A stretch of 64,000 bases of DNA from Halocafeteria seosinensis (lineage: Eukaryota > Sar > Bigyra > Bicosoecida): positions 1 to 64,000 of the forward strand of contig LVLI01000279.1 in the NCBI GenBank assembly GCA_001687465.1, in the 5' to 3' direction. The position numbers and the translations under genes were made by a program. Each line of letters starts with the position of its first letter. Position 1 is the stretch's first letter. Shown piece by piece: positions 44,674 through 56,900 of the stretch. The notes under the pieces are model-generated. The model made no database searches. It saw only the letters and a list, made by a program, of their open reading frames with translations, and was not told where the DNA came from.

Positions 44674-45997
44674 ACGATGAATGAAATCGAGCAGCTCTCT
44701 CTTTGCATAACTTGCCGCTGATGTTTCGCCCGGTTTCCGGTATCATTAACTATACTGTATGGTTTGTTAATAAGGAGAATGGAGGAGATCTTATTGTGGT
44801 GGGAGGTATGGAAAATTCACTGGAAAATCACGTGGCGAGTACTGGGCAACGAAGAATATTGCATTGTTGTCGTAGCAGCGTGCCTTCAGTGACTGACTGA
44901 CTGGATGTTCCTCTGCATCGCTCAAAATTGGCATGCCACAATTGGCTTTGCGGCAATTAAATAAACTCATAGTGACGATGCTTGAGATCTCGCTCTTCGT
45001 AAAGCATCTCACACCCTGGTATACTAGTATACAGATTCATAACCCTCTTTCCCTTGTCCGATCAGTCCCTGCGTCTTGCTCATGAACGACTACTCTCGTG
45101 ACAGTTATGCATTCAGCAAAGGCGTTCCTCGCTTCTTCACTAGCTTCACACCTCAGCGTGCTGAACTTAGGCTCGCCGAACTAACGGACGTGCGTTGCCG
45201 CCTCGCTGCCACTATGGGCATCTGAGTATCCGTGGAGCCGTACAGATAAGCCTCTGACTATTCCATAGGTCAGGAGGTGGGGTATCAATAATCGTTACAC
45301 ACCCACATTGGTTGACCAACTTGACAACTCCGCAGACGTACAATGTAGTGTAGAGTCGATATGTGTAAAAAAACACCAGTAGCAGGAAGATTTATAGCTG
45401 TTATGCGTCCAATTGCACCATCATCCGGGATTACAAACTTTATGAAGCTAGTGATGTTTCATCACATCACAGCTACAGACTCTAGCTCCCGACTGCCGCC
45501 AGTTTGCGGCGCAAACTTTGCGCACACATGTGACAGTTAGCGGAAGTTGACCAACGGGGAGCAGTGCTGCGGCTGCTGCCATGTTCTCCTGTGCAAGCAA
45601 GACTGACGACACGCGTCACATGGAGATAAGCCAAGGGGAAATTAAATAAAGATTCAATCCGTATGAACAGCAATGCTTCAGAACTTCTTTGCGCTTGTTA
45701 GGCACTGCCATTAGATGACGGCTTTGTGAAGATGCACATAGCAGGAAGTTCAGGAACCCTGTTCGTTGAGAAAATAGGGAGATATGGGCAACTTTCGGAA
45801 GCCGATGATGACCAAGCTGTTTTGTATAACGTTGATGCGCTGAGAATCAACGCCGGGACACCAAGGTATGTAGTGCAGCATCACTACAACGAGGATCCGA
45901 TACTGTAGACAGTGTAGAGGCTTCCTAACCTTCACAAAGTTATACAGGTGGGGTTGTTAGTTGTTTGCTCCCAGTGTTTGGACTCCAGGACGCAATA
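44674..45997. other. 1.3-kb region between Got1 and the SET gene
   Basis: Mostly featureless. Two stretches look mildly coding: a 47-codon plus-strand frame at 45082-45225 (MNDYSRDSYAFSKG...) and an open segment 45702-45865 (MHIAGSSGTLFVEKIGRYG...) ending at a GTATGT donor. Neither could be tied to a start and stop. They may be leader exons of the SET gene or part of an undetected small gene. Confidence 0.35.
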
Positions 45998-48149
45998 ATG
46001 GCTGCTGCTGCTACGGGAGAGTCTGGACATGCGTCTCATGACGTTTCCGCGTCGTATGAAGTGTACTTGAAGCATGAGAAACCGCCTCAACCGAGTGTGG
46101 AGGTACTGACACAGTACTATCAAAGCCTTTTAGAGAAGAATCAGAGCCCTATCAATGTTGTCATCGATCCCCAAACCAGGCAAAAGTCGGTATACGCGAC
46201 GCGACGCATTGAGCAAGGTGAAACGATCTTGACGAATGAGCCATGGATGTCTATGCGCCACCGAACGAGTCAGGTAAGTGCCAACTTCCTCAGCAACAAG
46301 TGCAAGGGAACTACAAACGACAACTTATTTTTGTGCTTCGATCATGGTTTGCAGGAACGTATAGATTCATGCGAACGGGTAGGTAACACTCGCGAAAGAA
46401 AAGTACGAACGTTGTGGAATTACCGTTTGTGCCACGCGGATGGATTCTACAGTGCCACAAAATTCTAGGAGATGCTGAAAGCCAAATTCGGAAACTCACT
46501 ACGGTTCGTAGTCCTTCTATGCAAGAGGGAGAGGAAGCTCCCAATTCGGTCTCTCTTCTAGACGAGGATTTCAAATTCCCTGTAGACCTTCTACAAGATC
46601 CCGAGATGATGGAATTTTGCACGTCCCAATGCAAATGCCAGTTTGGTTGTGGAACTCTGTACTGCTCTACGGAATGCCGAGGTAAAGCGTGGAAAGAGTA
46701 CCACCGCCAACTATGTCCTCAAGCCTACAGTTTATCTGGTAAGAGTACCTGTTGGTCCTTAGTTGTGATAGTTGGATTCCAAACCATTCACTTCACTGCA
46801 GAGGAAGAAGTGACCAAGACGCTGCTCTTTGGAGGCCTTCCCGAAGTTCAAGACAGTTGTGCAGTAGATAAGCATATCCCCGACGGTGTAGATCCAGAGC
46901 TTACCTCTTTGAACTTAGTCCATCTATTCAACCGACAGGCTGAGGCAACGAATGAAATCTTCAAACTGGCCGGTAAGATATACGCGAACATTCTTTCTCG
47001 CTGGCGAGACAACGGCAAGAATATGGATGAAGCTATGCTCCCTTTACTGGCGTTTCATCAGCGACCATGGTGGGAAGTAAGTGTGCCGTTCAGCATCTCA
47101 CTGTTAACTTGGCAAGTGGATCTTGGTTGGCATTCACAGGTAGTACTGCAAGCTATGGACCCGGCAGAGAAAGAAGACAAGGACATTGAACCGGAAGAAG
47201 TAAGTATTTTGATGACGCTATTAGGTCGTGACCTCCAGTATTTATCGACTTATTTGAGCATCCTGCGCAGGTTGTCTCATCTGTTCGCGAGTCGATGCTG
47301 GAGTCTCTGCATATTCTCCACTCTATTTTGGTCTCTTCTGCCCCTGAGGATTTGCCAACACCGGATGGTGAAGACAAGTTCAAGTTATTTAACTTGGATA
47401 CCTTCGCTAACCTCATCGGGGCGTTCGAACTCAACAACATCAGCGTCGAAATAGATAACCCTCTCAGAGATCTGCTCATGTGTGCATATGTTGTTCAGAA
47501 GAAACAAGATAAATCTTCCGCCACGCTACTGGAAGCCTTGAAATCTATAGCGCTTGCCGAAAAAGCTCGGTCTTTCTTGGATGATGAAGATGAGGAAGAG
47601 GATGATGACGAGGACGAGGACGAGGAAACGGACTCGGCTGCGGTCGAAGATGACGAGGAACCTCACCGTCATAGAACTACAAGCAACGCAGATACGGCGA
47701 TCGCATGGGCGAAGGCATGCACTACCCTCCCAGAAGAATTAAACGCACACACAATTGCGGAGGTTATACCACACTGCGATGGAACCTGCATAATGCCTCT
47801 AACCTGTTGTATCAACCACAGCTGTATTCCAAACGCTAGGTCCGTGATACGCTGCGAAATGGAGTTCATCGATACTTGTACTCCTCATGTTTGCTACTGC
47901 AGTGTTAGCTATTCCGCGGGGAGCCGTCTGGCGTTTGTGCAAGCAGTGAAGACGGTAAACGAAGACGAAGAGGTGCTGATCTGCTATGTCGACGAACACG
48001 GTTCCTATGCAGAACGGCAGAATGAGCTAAGGTATAGTAGATGCGACGAACATTCCTCTGTCTTCTGACGAGCCGTATTCATCTCGTCTGTTTTCCGCAG
48101 ACACTATGACTTTGAATGCCAGTGTGTGCGCTGTCAAAACCAAGAATAA
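45998..48149 (+). CDS. SMYD5-like SET/MYND protein methyltransferase
   Basis: 576-aa protein from exons 45998-46273, 46355-46378, 46453-46738, 46802-47076, 47140-47199, 47271-48031 and 48101-48149. A split SET domain: the N-terminal half has QKSVYATRRIEQGETILTNEP, then a Cys-rich zinc region (FCTSQCKCQFGCGTLYCSTECRGKAWKEYHRQLC), a helical middle, an acidic insert (DDEDEEEDDDEDEDEE), the catalytic SET half with CCINHSCIPNA and EVLICYVD, and a post-SET zinc motif FECQCVRC. This order and the degenerate MYND zinc cluster match SMYD5, a protein-lysine methyltransferase. One exon is only 24 bp. An open upstream frame without ATG precedes the chosen start. Convergent with the next gene, stops 35 bp apart. 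Confidence 0.85.
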
Positions 48150-48184
48150 TCTCTGCCCCTGATATTTCCAGCTGTCCTGCCAAG

Positions 48185-50430
48185 CTACACGTTTCCTGCT
48201 GAAACAGGCCGAAAGGCTGAACTGCTCGAAACATGGAAAGACTTTTGCCTGCTGAACCGAGAAACTGTTTTCGGTCGAGCTGGTAGAGAGAAAGATTGAT
48301 TAGCCTGCTTTCTATCGCCAGACGATTCATTTGTGCTACTATGTATAGTCCACTCTTCTACTACTCGTGGTATTTCGTCTTCGGCGGGCGCTGATAAGGT
48401 TTGATCTTCTGGGATGCATTCTCTCGCTTCTCGCAACTCATAAGTTTCTTCTTGGTCGGAGCTTGCTACGGCTTCTAGTGAGCGTTGACTATGCAGATGT
48501 TCCAAAGTGCTTACTGCTCTTGCGTCCCCAATTGTCGGAGCTGTGTTTAAGGAACTGTGTTCTGCTTGATTTGTTTCATGGTTATCCGCTTCGACTTGCT
48601 CTAGGGGCGGCTCAGCTGGAGATCTCGAGCTAGAAGACGTGAACTGCTCTCCTGTGTTCTGATTTGTTCCATGTTTATACGCTACGACTTGCTCTAGAGG
48701 CGGTTCAGCTGGAGATCTCGAGCTAGAAGACGTGAACTGCTCGCCTATCTTCTGTAATGGAGTCACTTCCTTGGAAGCTGCTTCCGTACCGCATTTACTG
48801 TCTTCCAAGGTTGTGGTTTCTTCTGGTTCTTTGCGCCTCGTGACCCCATACCTAATGTCGTTATTCAATCGACGGCGGAGTCTTTCTAGTGTGAGGTCTA
48901 TTTGGGTAGGAAAGTCAATCTCACTTTTTATTGGCTTCTCTGAATCAGTGTCATTTAGCTTTTCTCGCTGTCTGCTTTGCTTACTGGGCGTTCGGTGCTT
49001 TTTTGGAGAACCCCTAGACTTCACCCTATTCATCCTTCCGGCAGTTTCTTCTTTGCTTGAGGGCAATTCCTGACTCTTGCTTGGAAAGTAACTCTCATTA
49101 GCTGACTGCAGCCTCTTGGAAGTACTGCTTGATCTTCCCTTTTTGTGGTGTGCGGGGGTTTTGTTTCTTCGACTCGGCGGGAAATTTTCCCATGCTGACC
49201 TTGTTTGCAAACCTACGTCGTACATAGATAAGTCATGGTCACTTCTTATTATTAAATGCTTGCTGCGATTTTCTTTCCCACGGCGAGGTTTCGAAGGAGG
49301 ATTACCCTTTTCTTCTAATCTTCCCCCCGTTACAGACACCCCGTTTGGATGACGACGTTGTTTCGAGGAAGAGTGGTTGATTGACGCTGAAGCTGCCCCT
49401 CGCAGTGGAGAACCTTTGAGCGCTTGTTGGCGCAAAGCATGCTGGTATTGCTTTTCTCTGGCTTTGGTTGCTTTCACTGCAGTAAGCTCGTTTTGTTGTG
49501 CTTTGCTGCGAGTCGCGGAACGGGCTTGTTGGACATGGTCCTTCGGCGATTTATACCATGGCGTACTCTCCAGAATTGATCTTGGAATGTTAAGCCTTAA
49601 ACTGCATTTTACAAACCACACATAACACGAAACCCGGCGCTGACATTCTCCACGTGACTTACTCGAGTATGAGCTCTATGTCGCTTTTTACAAACGAGCT
49701 TCTCGGTATTTCCGCTAAACGGATCTTGAATAGCTTTTCGAGTTTTTTATCATTCCTATCTGTCTGAATGTTGATCAAGAACTTTTCTTTGGACGTTTTA
49801 TCAGAAGTATACACGAGATTGCACAGGATCTCGATCATTTTTGATACTACTTCAGAGGTAGGCGAAAAGAAATGTACAAGCCCTCCTTGCATAAATCCCC
49901 CGAACAGAATCGTGCAACATCGCCTAAATATACTGCGCGATCAGTTTTATGAAAGTCATAGTGCAACCTACTCATGGTACGAGTGTCTTTCAACGGCTTA
50001 CATTCTAGGGTTAACAGGGGGACACTGATATAAGTGCCGCGATAAGCCTTTCAATAACTGGAGCTGCACACGGAGCACCACAACCAATGTTGCCGAGTAA
50101 CAGGAGGGAACACCGCTGGACCCAACTTCAGGCATACCTTGAACAGCCTGTCTTTTTCCTGATTCCCCAGCTGTACTTTCCAAGATTCTTGATTTGGAGC
50201 TGATACAGCGAGAGAGCGCTTTAGTTCTGCCTTCGGTGTCGTATGTATTGTCAGCCTGTAGGTGCTTGAGTCGCCACGAATTACGGTACTGCAGACGTTA
50301 GTGCAACTTGTGCCATTCGCTCTTACCTATCAAGAAACGTCTGCGTAGTTTCGTCGATTGAGAGACTCTTCTTGTATCCTGTTTCCAGTTGCCCTGAGAC
50401 AATGTCTAATAAGTCAGATGAGCCCGACAT
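48185..50430 (-). CDS. Uncharacterised 653-aa protein with folded N-terminus and disordered tail
   Basis: Exons 50430-50327, 50255-50138, 50063-50002, 49923-49663 and 49601-48185, all in phase. The first 190 residues look globular: SGSSDLLDIVSGQLETGYKK, HTTPKAELKRSLAVSAP, LFKLQLLKGLSRHLYQCPP, CCTILFGGFMQGGLVHFFS and SDIELILDLRLNIPRS. The rest is basic, then Ser/Glu-rich and probably disordered (many RSRK, SPKKHRTPSK). A 31-residue unit containing GEQFTSSSSRSPAEPPLEQ is duplicated in tandem. No membrane segment or known catalytic motif; I do not recognise the family. It shares a divergent promoter region with THOC5. Confidence 0.72.
48562..48747 (-). repeat. 93-bp tandem duplication in the 653-aa gene
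   Basis: Two adjacent units with period 93 bp (31 codons) and about 90% identity, encoding the duplicated GEQFTSSSSRSPAEPPLEQ block. Confidence 0.85.
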
Positions 50431-51112
50431 TATTTAGGTTTTCAGTTTGCTGCAGGAGTCGACTTCAACAAACTGCAAAGAAATGCTCAAGTTTATCCAA
50501 CACTCCTTTCACTAATTCGTGTCCAAGTAGTATTGACTGTAGATTGGTTCCAGAAGGGAATTCTATCTTCGCGGCAGCTGCCGAGTAATGTGACAACCGG
50601 CTACAAACACAGACTTTTGGCGATTCAGCGCGCCATAACAATACTGCCTACGTTTTGTGAAGTTCGCCTGCAACGTGGTTAGATTTCCAACGCCCGTATC
50701 TGGTTACCTCTGGTATTTAGAACACCACTGGTACACCAGAGAATCGCTGAAGAAGAGATGTGTTATCAATTTTACTAATAAGCGTGATATTTGTGCCCGG
50801 AGGTGTTCATTCATTTGTGTAAGGAATCAACACACACTGAATTCGTGTGAAGACTGGAAATTTGGAAGCGCAGTTATATGGCTTTTTACCATATCTTCTA
50901 CCATCAGAGGTAAAGCGAGCGGCCAACAGCTCTTACATTGCCTCGTTTGCTTTACGAAAGGATCTAAATTCGTTGCCGGATATTAAGACGAAGGAAAGAT
51001 TGTCGCCTGCAGCAGCCACCTTATGCCCTGCAGTAGAGGCAGAACAGGTTTGGGGACGATATTAGGCTCATTTGGGGACGATATTAGGCTCATTTAACGC
51101 GATAATAGTACG
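50431..51112. other. Divergent promoter region of the 653-aa gene and THOC5
   Basis: About 680 bp. Several short frames but no supported exon. Contains a perfect 22-bp tandem duplication next to the THOC5 start. Confidence 0.5.
51049..51092. repeat. Perfect 22-bp tandem repeat upstream of THOC5
   Basis: Two identical 22-bp units (51049-51070, 51071-51092) beginning TTTGGGGACGATATTAGG, ending 20 bp before the THOC5 ATG, so probably inside the core promoter or leader. Confidence 0.92.
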
Positions 51113-53649
51113 ATGAGTAAGAGTACACGGGGAAAAAAGTCTTCCAACGGGGATAAAGCATCCCCTGGAGGGAAGACTGAAGAAGAGGGCAAAGGAAAGG
51201 CGATAAAGGAGTGTCTGCAGCAGATCCGAGACAATGCTCGACAGCTTTATAAGCTGAAACAGCAGCCGAAGGGCGCTTCTCAGGTAAGTTTTATGTTTTC
51301 TCATGCTTCCATTTCTTCCTTACAACTGAATGCTAGTGGTGCGTGAAATTACAGGAGTCTATCGCTAAGGAGGCATCTCATGGGATACGGCTCTTCTCGA
51401 AACTAAAGCAGATTAATCGAGATATTTTGATGGAAAACGAAGCCCAGCGAGAGAATGTTGGTGATGAGAAGCAGTATACGGATGACTGCGAACTGCAGCT
51501 TGAAAATCTACAGTATGAAGAAGCTCACCTGCATGGGGAAATTAGAAAATGCACAGAGTTCCCAATGCCTTACTTTGAAAACACGGATCTTGTATCTGAG
51601 AAGGAAATGCTCCAAGCCAAACCGGAAACAAAGGAGCAAGTCAAACAACTGGAGGACTTCCAGAAGAAGCATAAGATGTTAATTGAACGTCTACAGCATG
51701 AACTGGAGTTACGACAAGCTATGGAGGAGAAAATTACACATACAAAGGGGGTGAAGAGTGAAGTAGAGAAACAACTGGAAGAGAAAAACCAACTGATCAG
51801 TTCTCTTCCCGAGGAAATCGAAAAAGTCGAACAAGCTACGCTAAATCTACAAAAGCAACTAGGAATGGAATCAACCCAAGCGATTGCTCAGGCGGGACAA
51901 GTGAAGAGTCTTCCCCGGCCGCTATTCGTTCTCTTCCGTCAAATGGAACACGCAAAGCAACAACTGAGCCAATATATGAATTATGGGGTCCCTGATGTGA
52001 AACGAGTGGTCGATAAAATAATGGAGAGCCTCAAGAGGTACATCCAGGATTTTTCGATGTCTGTGGATATTCAAGACTCCTCCACTGCTACGATTCAGAA
52101 AAAGCCTACTCAGTTTTCACCATTTTTGAATAAACGCACAAATGAATCGGATAGTGCTGCAAACAACTTTCCTAGGAAAAGACGAAAGATGCAGCATCAG
52201 TCGCATGCTCAGGAGAGTAATGGCAATAGCAGTCTTCCCAAGAGTACTTTGTCACATAGCCCGGAGATGGAGCTTGGAGACGAGAACGGTCCAACTGAGG
52301 AGTCCCTGGTCGATTTCCAGAGCCTGTTTAAACCGGCTGAAAAATGCGTTGTTGTACAAATTAAATGTAGAACTAGTGATGCAAGCTATCTGGCGGAGAG
52401 AATTCGGTTCCAGTATCTACCCGCCCTTGAAGTTGTCACTGTGGAATGTCTCGATTCATCCACTAACTCAAAGCTGAGCAATTTATACCCAGGCGACAGT
52501 GGTATCGAAACACCGACACTGCTGCACCGTGTGCTAGGGCAAGATGGAACGTCGCACCTGAATGAACTTTTGACGTTTCCGGACGAGATTCGGGCTCGCC
52601 CCTTTCACTGGGCGCAGTGGCTGTGCGGTATTTATTCGGCAAAAACTGGGGACGCCACAGAAGACATCGTGATGGCATCTACGCTTGACGTACTACACCG
52701 TATGATCTGGCGAAATATCAACTCCGACTTCTTCGAGAAAGAGTGTAATCAGCTGACCAAGCGTGTAGGAGCGAAGACGACTTTGGCAGATCCGATAATC
52801 CCCTTTAATGTATTTACACAAAGAAATTCATGGGAACCGGAAAATCGACAAAGCAGCGACAATTCGACTTTCGCTAGAGCCGGTGCCGTAGGCTCTGCCG
52901 AAATGGTCGATTTTTGCTTAGTGAGCAAAGGCAGTGATATTTTCTTCAACACGGAAGATAAATACCCTGGAACGTTAGAGAGCATGACAACTCTTGATGA
53001 TTACTTTAGCTCCAAATTTGACTTCAACGAGAAGAGACGAGACATAGGAGCCAGGCTGTTGTCGTTTGTTCATTCTGTTGAGACTGCAGCATCTGAGTTA
53101 GCTCTCAGTAACTATGGTGGCACAACTAGCATCCATGTAAGTGACGAGGAAGAAAAACATGTCGTGGCAGACAACGAAAACGAAGAAGCAGCAGCAGATC
53201 CCACCTTGCAAGTGTCAAAGGGTATGATTGAACATTTGATTAATTCCGCCTCCAACAATAAATTTGTGGATTGGAGATTTGCCCGGCCGAAGTATGTGCG
53301 TATCGCATATCGCCTTGACTCGGAAGTGGTCCAGATGCTTCTACAGATTCCGTCGGAATATCCCGTGAGACTTCCACGAATTTTGTTTCACCGTCTCCCT
53401 CCGAATACCGAGTCATACAAAGCAATTTGGCTGGACGATCACACAAACGACGTCCCCGGTGACTTGAGACACATGTTCAAAAAATTTGGCGACGATTTGC
53501 TTCGTGAAACGATCTCGGCCCTTCGTAAAGATGAGGGAAAACAGCTTCATCCCTGTTTGTTGTCTCGCTTTATTAGTTTAGTTCAGTTGGGTCTTCCTAC
53601 CCTATACAAAGCTATTGACACTCGATATCAACCCACTAACAGTTCTTAG
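51113..53649 (+). CDS. THOC5: THO complex subunit THOC5
   Basis: 821-aa protein from exons 51113-51283 and 51355-53649. THOC5 is a coiled-coil subunit of the THO/TREX complex that couples transcription to mRNA export. After a short basic N-terminus, the conserved helical region includes RLFSKLKQINRDILMEN, DDCELQLENLQYEEAHLHGEI-RKC, a long coiled coil to about residue 190, and SLPRPLFVLFRQME, which corresponds to the LPPPLYVLF block of animal THOC5. A central NLS-like PRKRRK patch, LYPGDSGIETP (animal LYPGDHGKKTP), and a C-terminal RWD-like half (RFARPKYVRIAYRL, EYPVRLPRILF) complete the family layout. Slightly longer than human (683) through insertions. Confidence 0.9.
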
Positions 53650-53952
53650 AGAGTCGGTCCAAGTGGAAGTCAACTTGCTGGCAGCCTGGGACCTTTGAAG
53701 CCAGTGTTGAAACTTCAAGTTCGCTCAACTTGGGCAGTATTGTAGCAACAGATCAATAGTATGCATTCTCTTATTATTCTTTTGCTCCTATTAACATTTA
53801 GCATATACAATTACGAGTTTGGTTTCTACGTGTGAAAGCAACACAACTTCGCGGGGAATCTCCAACTTCAAAACACTTGGCCGAAAGCTATATGGTTATT
53901 TATACTCCCCTAGCAACAGAAAGGGGCATCATAGGGGCAATTTCAGGGGACT
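53650..53952. other. Region upstream of the giant surface-protein gene
   Basis: 303 bp, presumed THOC5 3' UTR and promoter; nothing recognised. Confidence 0.5.
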
Positions 53953-56900
53953 ATGAGTGCTCGGATTGTCCTGGTAATTTTGGGGATACAGTACGTGTTG
54001 CATTTGAAACGCTTAGTGTTTTGTAGCACGTTGCCACCCTTCACCACTTCTATTCATTGTCTATGTGGCATGTACAGTTGTCTACTGGCACTCTTGCCCA
54101 ATGGAAGAGATGATACAACTATATTACAAGGTGTTGCCGCCAATGGGACTGCAACGAGTACATTCTCTGGAACTCCTACACGAACACCGAGTGGTTCACC
54201 ATCTTCAAGCGCTTCAGGTACGTCATTTATAAAGTCCCCCTTCATACGTTCTACTTTAAGTTCGACAATCTACTCCTTTATTTTCGCGCTGCAACAACGA
54301 CTACAGCCACTCCATCAGGATCTTTAACGTCCACTGCTACCGGCACATCCTCAGGAAGTAGTACTGGGACACCCACACCGTCCAGCACACAGAGCCCACC
54401 AAGAAGCGCCACGCCATCTCGTTCTGTGACTTCTTCTTCCACTAGCACGGCTAGTGGTTCAGTAACTACAAGTGTCTCTGCGACACTCACACCGTCAAGC
54501 ACACAGAGCGCAACAAGAAGCCCCACTCCATCTTGTTCCGTAACCTCTTCTTTCACTAGCACGGCTAGTGGATCAGTTACTACGAGTGTCTCCAGTTCGG
54601 TCACAGCAAGTTCCTCCCCCTCAACTAGTTCGACTCACTCTCCAACCACTACAGCTACCAAGTCCAGCAGCCCGACGGGATCATCGACCAGCACAGTCAC
54701 CGGAACAGTAACTTCTACTGTCACCTCGTCCTCTTCACCGACTGCTTCCCAAACTCTCAGCGCTACTCCTTCCAGCAGCCGTACACCAACTCCGTCGAGG
54801 AGCACGTCCGCAACTTCTTCGGCAACATCCACTTCGACGTTTACTCCAACCACCACGGCTTCAACTACGCAGACATCGACGCCAAGTAACACCGCCTCTC
54901 AATCACCAACAGCTTCAAAGACTGCTACAACTTCTGTAACCGCAACATCAACCCCGTCGGTATGTCCTTGCCCGGCTGGATACAGATGCGAATTTGGGAT
55001 GAAGTTCCTCTGCGAGGACGGAGAGTATTCCGGGATGGGAGACACATCTTGCACCAGCTGTCCTGCAGGACACAGTTGTCTTTCAGGGATGGCTCATCCA
55101 GGTGAGTAGCTCAACTTGTGAAGTCTCTTAATGTTATCAGGATCATTAGTTCACGGGGTTCTCTTTTCGACAGAATTGTGCCCCAATGGTACCTACTCAT
55201 TGCATGCCCAAGGTTAGTGGCTTCTTGCGTAACCGATTATATCCTGTAAAACATTGTATTTGATTGTTCAGGGTTTTGTATATCATGTCCATCTGGTTTT
55301 AGCTGCCCACAGCCTAATGACCCCCCAATTGAATGCCCGAAAGGCACGTTTAGTTTGGTGGGAAGCAAAGGGTGCAGCAACTGCCCACCTGGAACATATA
55401 CAAGCTCAGGCGGATCTAATGCATGCTTTCCTTGTCCACCTGGTTTCTCATGTCTAAGGCCTGATGCCGATCCTCTCCCCTGTCCTGTAAACATGTTTTC
55501 TACTGGTGGTAGAAGTTTGTGTGAAGCATGTCCGACTTCACTGGAAGCACTACAAGGAAACAACAGTATGGGACAGTGTGCTCCTTGCCCCGCGGGTCAC
55601 AGTTGTGATACGTCATTAAATCCTGAACGATGTTTCCACGGATGGGTCTCAGAGGTCGGCGATCCAACTTGCCACCTTTGTAGGAATGGGACATTCCCGA
55701 ACTTCGAACAATCGAGATGCCTGCCATGCGTGCCTGGGTATCATTGCCGAAACCTCCTTCCGGAGCGCTGCCCTCCTGGGTTATTTGCTTCAACACACAG
55801 CCAGAGAACAGAATGTGATCTATGTCCTATTGGCAAGTTTTGTCCAAATTTTGGTACTGCTTTCCCTCTACAGTGTCCAAACGGAACATACTCAACTGTT
55901 GCGTCGATTGAATGCACTAACTGCGCCCTTGGTTTCGAGTGCATTGATCCTACTGACCTTCCGAGACCGTGCGATGTAGGCCAATACAGTATTACCATTG
56001 ACAATGGCTGGACGAAATGCCTCCCTTGTCCAGCGGGATTCGCGTGTCCAATGGCCAAGACACTTCCTGAACGATGTCAAGCAGGTAAGACGCATGCTAT
56101 GTTCAATATAGCATCTCAACGAAAAGTCTTGTTCTCCTCACAGGAACTTATTCCCTAGGAAATCAGACAGCGTGCTCCCCATGTAAAGCGGGATTTCAGT
56201 GTCTATCAACATCGCAACCACCTCTTCCATGTCCCCTCGGGCATTTTTCCTCCAACATGTCCCAGAACTGTTTACCCTGTCCACTTGGACACGAATGCCC
56301 TGATCCTTCATTGGCCCCAAGGAAATGTTCACCTGGATACACGGCTATCTCACAAGGATCCACGAGTTGCCATGTTTGTCCTCCCGGTATGAATAGAATC
56401 ACGTTTCCTCCAAACCAGACGTCATGTGTCCACAGGTTCTTTAAAACTGCAGGCAGCGAATGTCCAAACCCCGATCAACCACCGCGTCCCTGCCTAAGCG
56501 GCTCCATTGCCGGATCCGATAGACTTAGTTGCATTGACTGCCCTCCTGGATTTTCTTGCCCCAACAGTACTCTGTCTGAACCGTTGCCATGCATTGCAGG
56601 AACGTACTCACTCAGCAATCAAGCAATATGTCACGTCTGCCCGGCTGGTCATGGTTAGTAATTGTATGTAATATTCATGGTTCCTTGGGGATATAACTGT
56701 ATGCTTGATTCAGAGTGTCCTTATACCACTAGGAATGTGGTCCGTCCATGTCGAGAAGGCTACGCTTCCGATGCCGGTGCAACTACTTGTTCCCCGTGCC
56801 CCGTAGGCTATAGTTGCCTACAAAAGATCTTAGCATTGGCCTTACCTTGTCCTGAAGGCACGTTATCACCTTCGGGCTCGGCAGAGTGCATAGATTGTCC

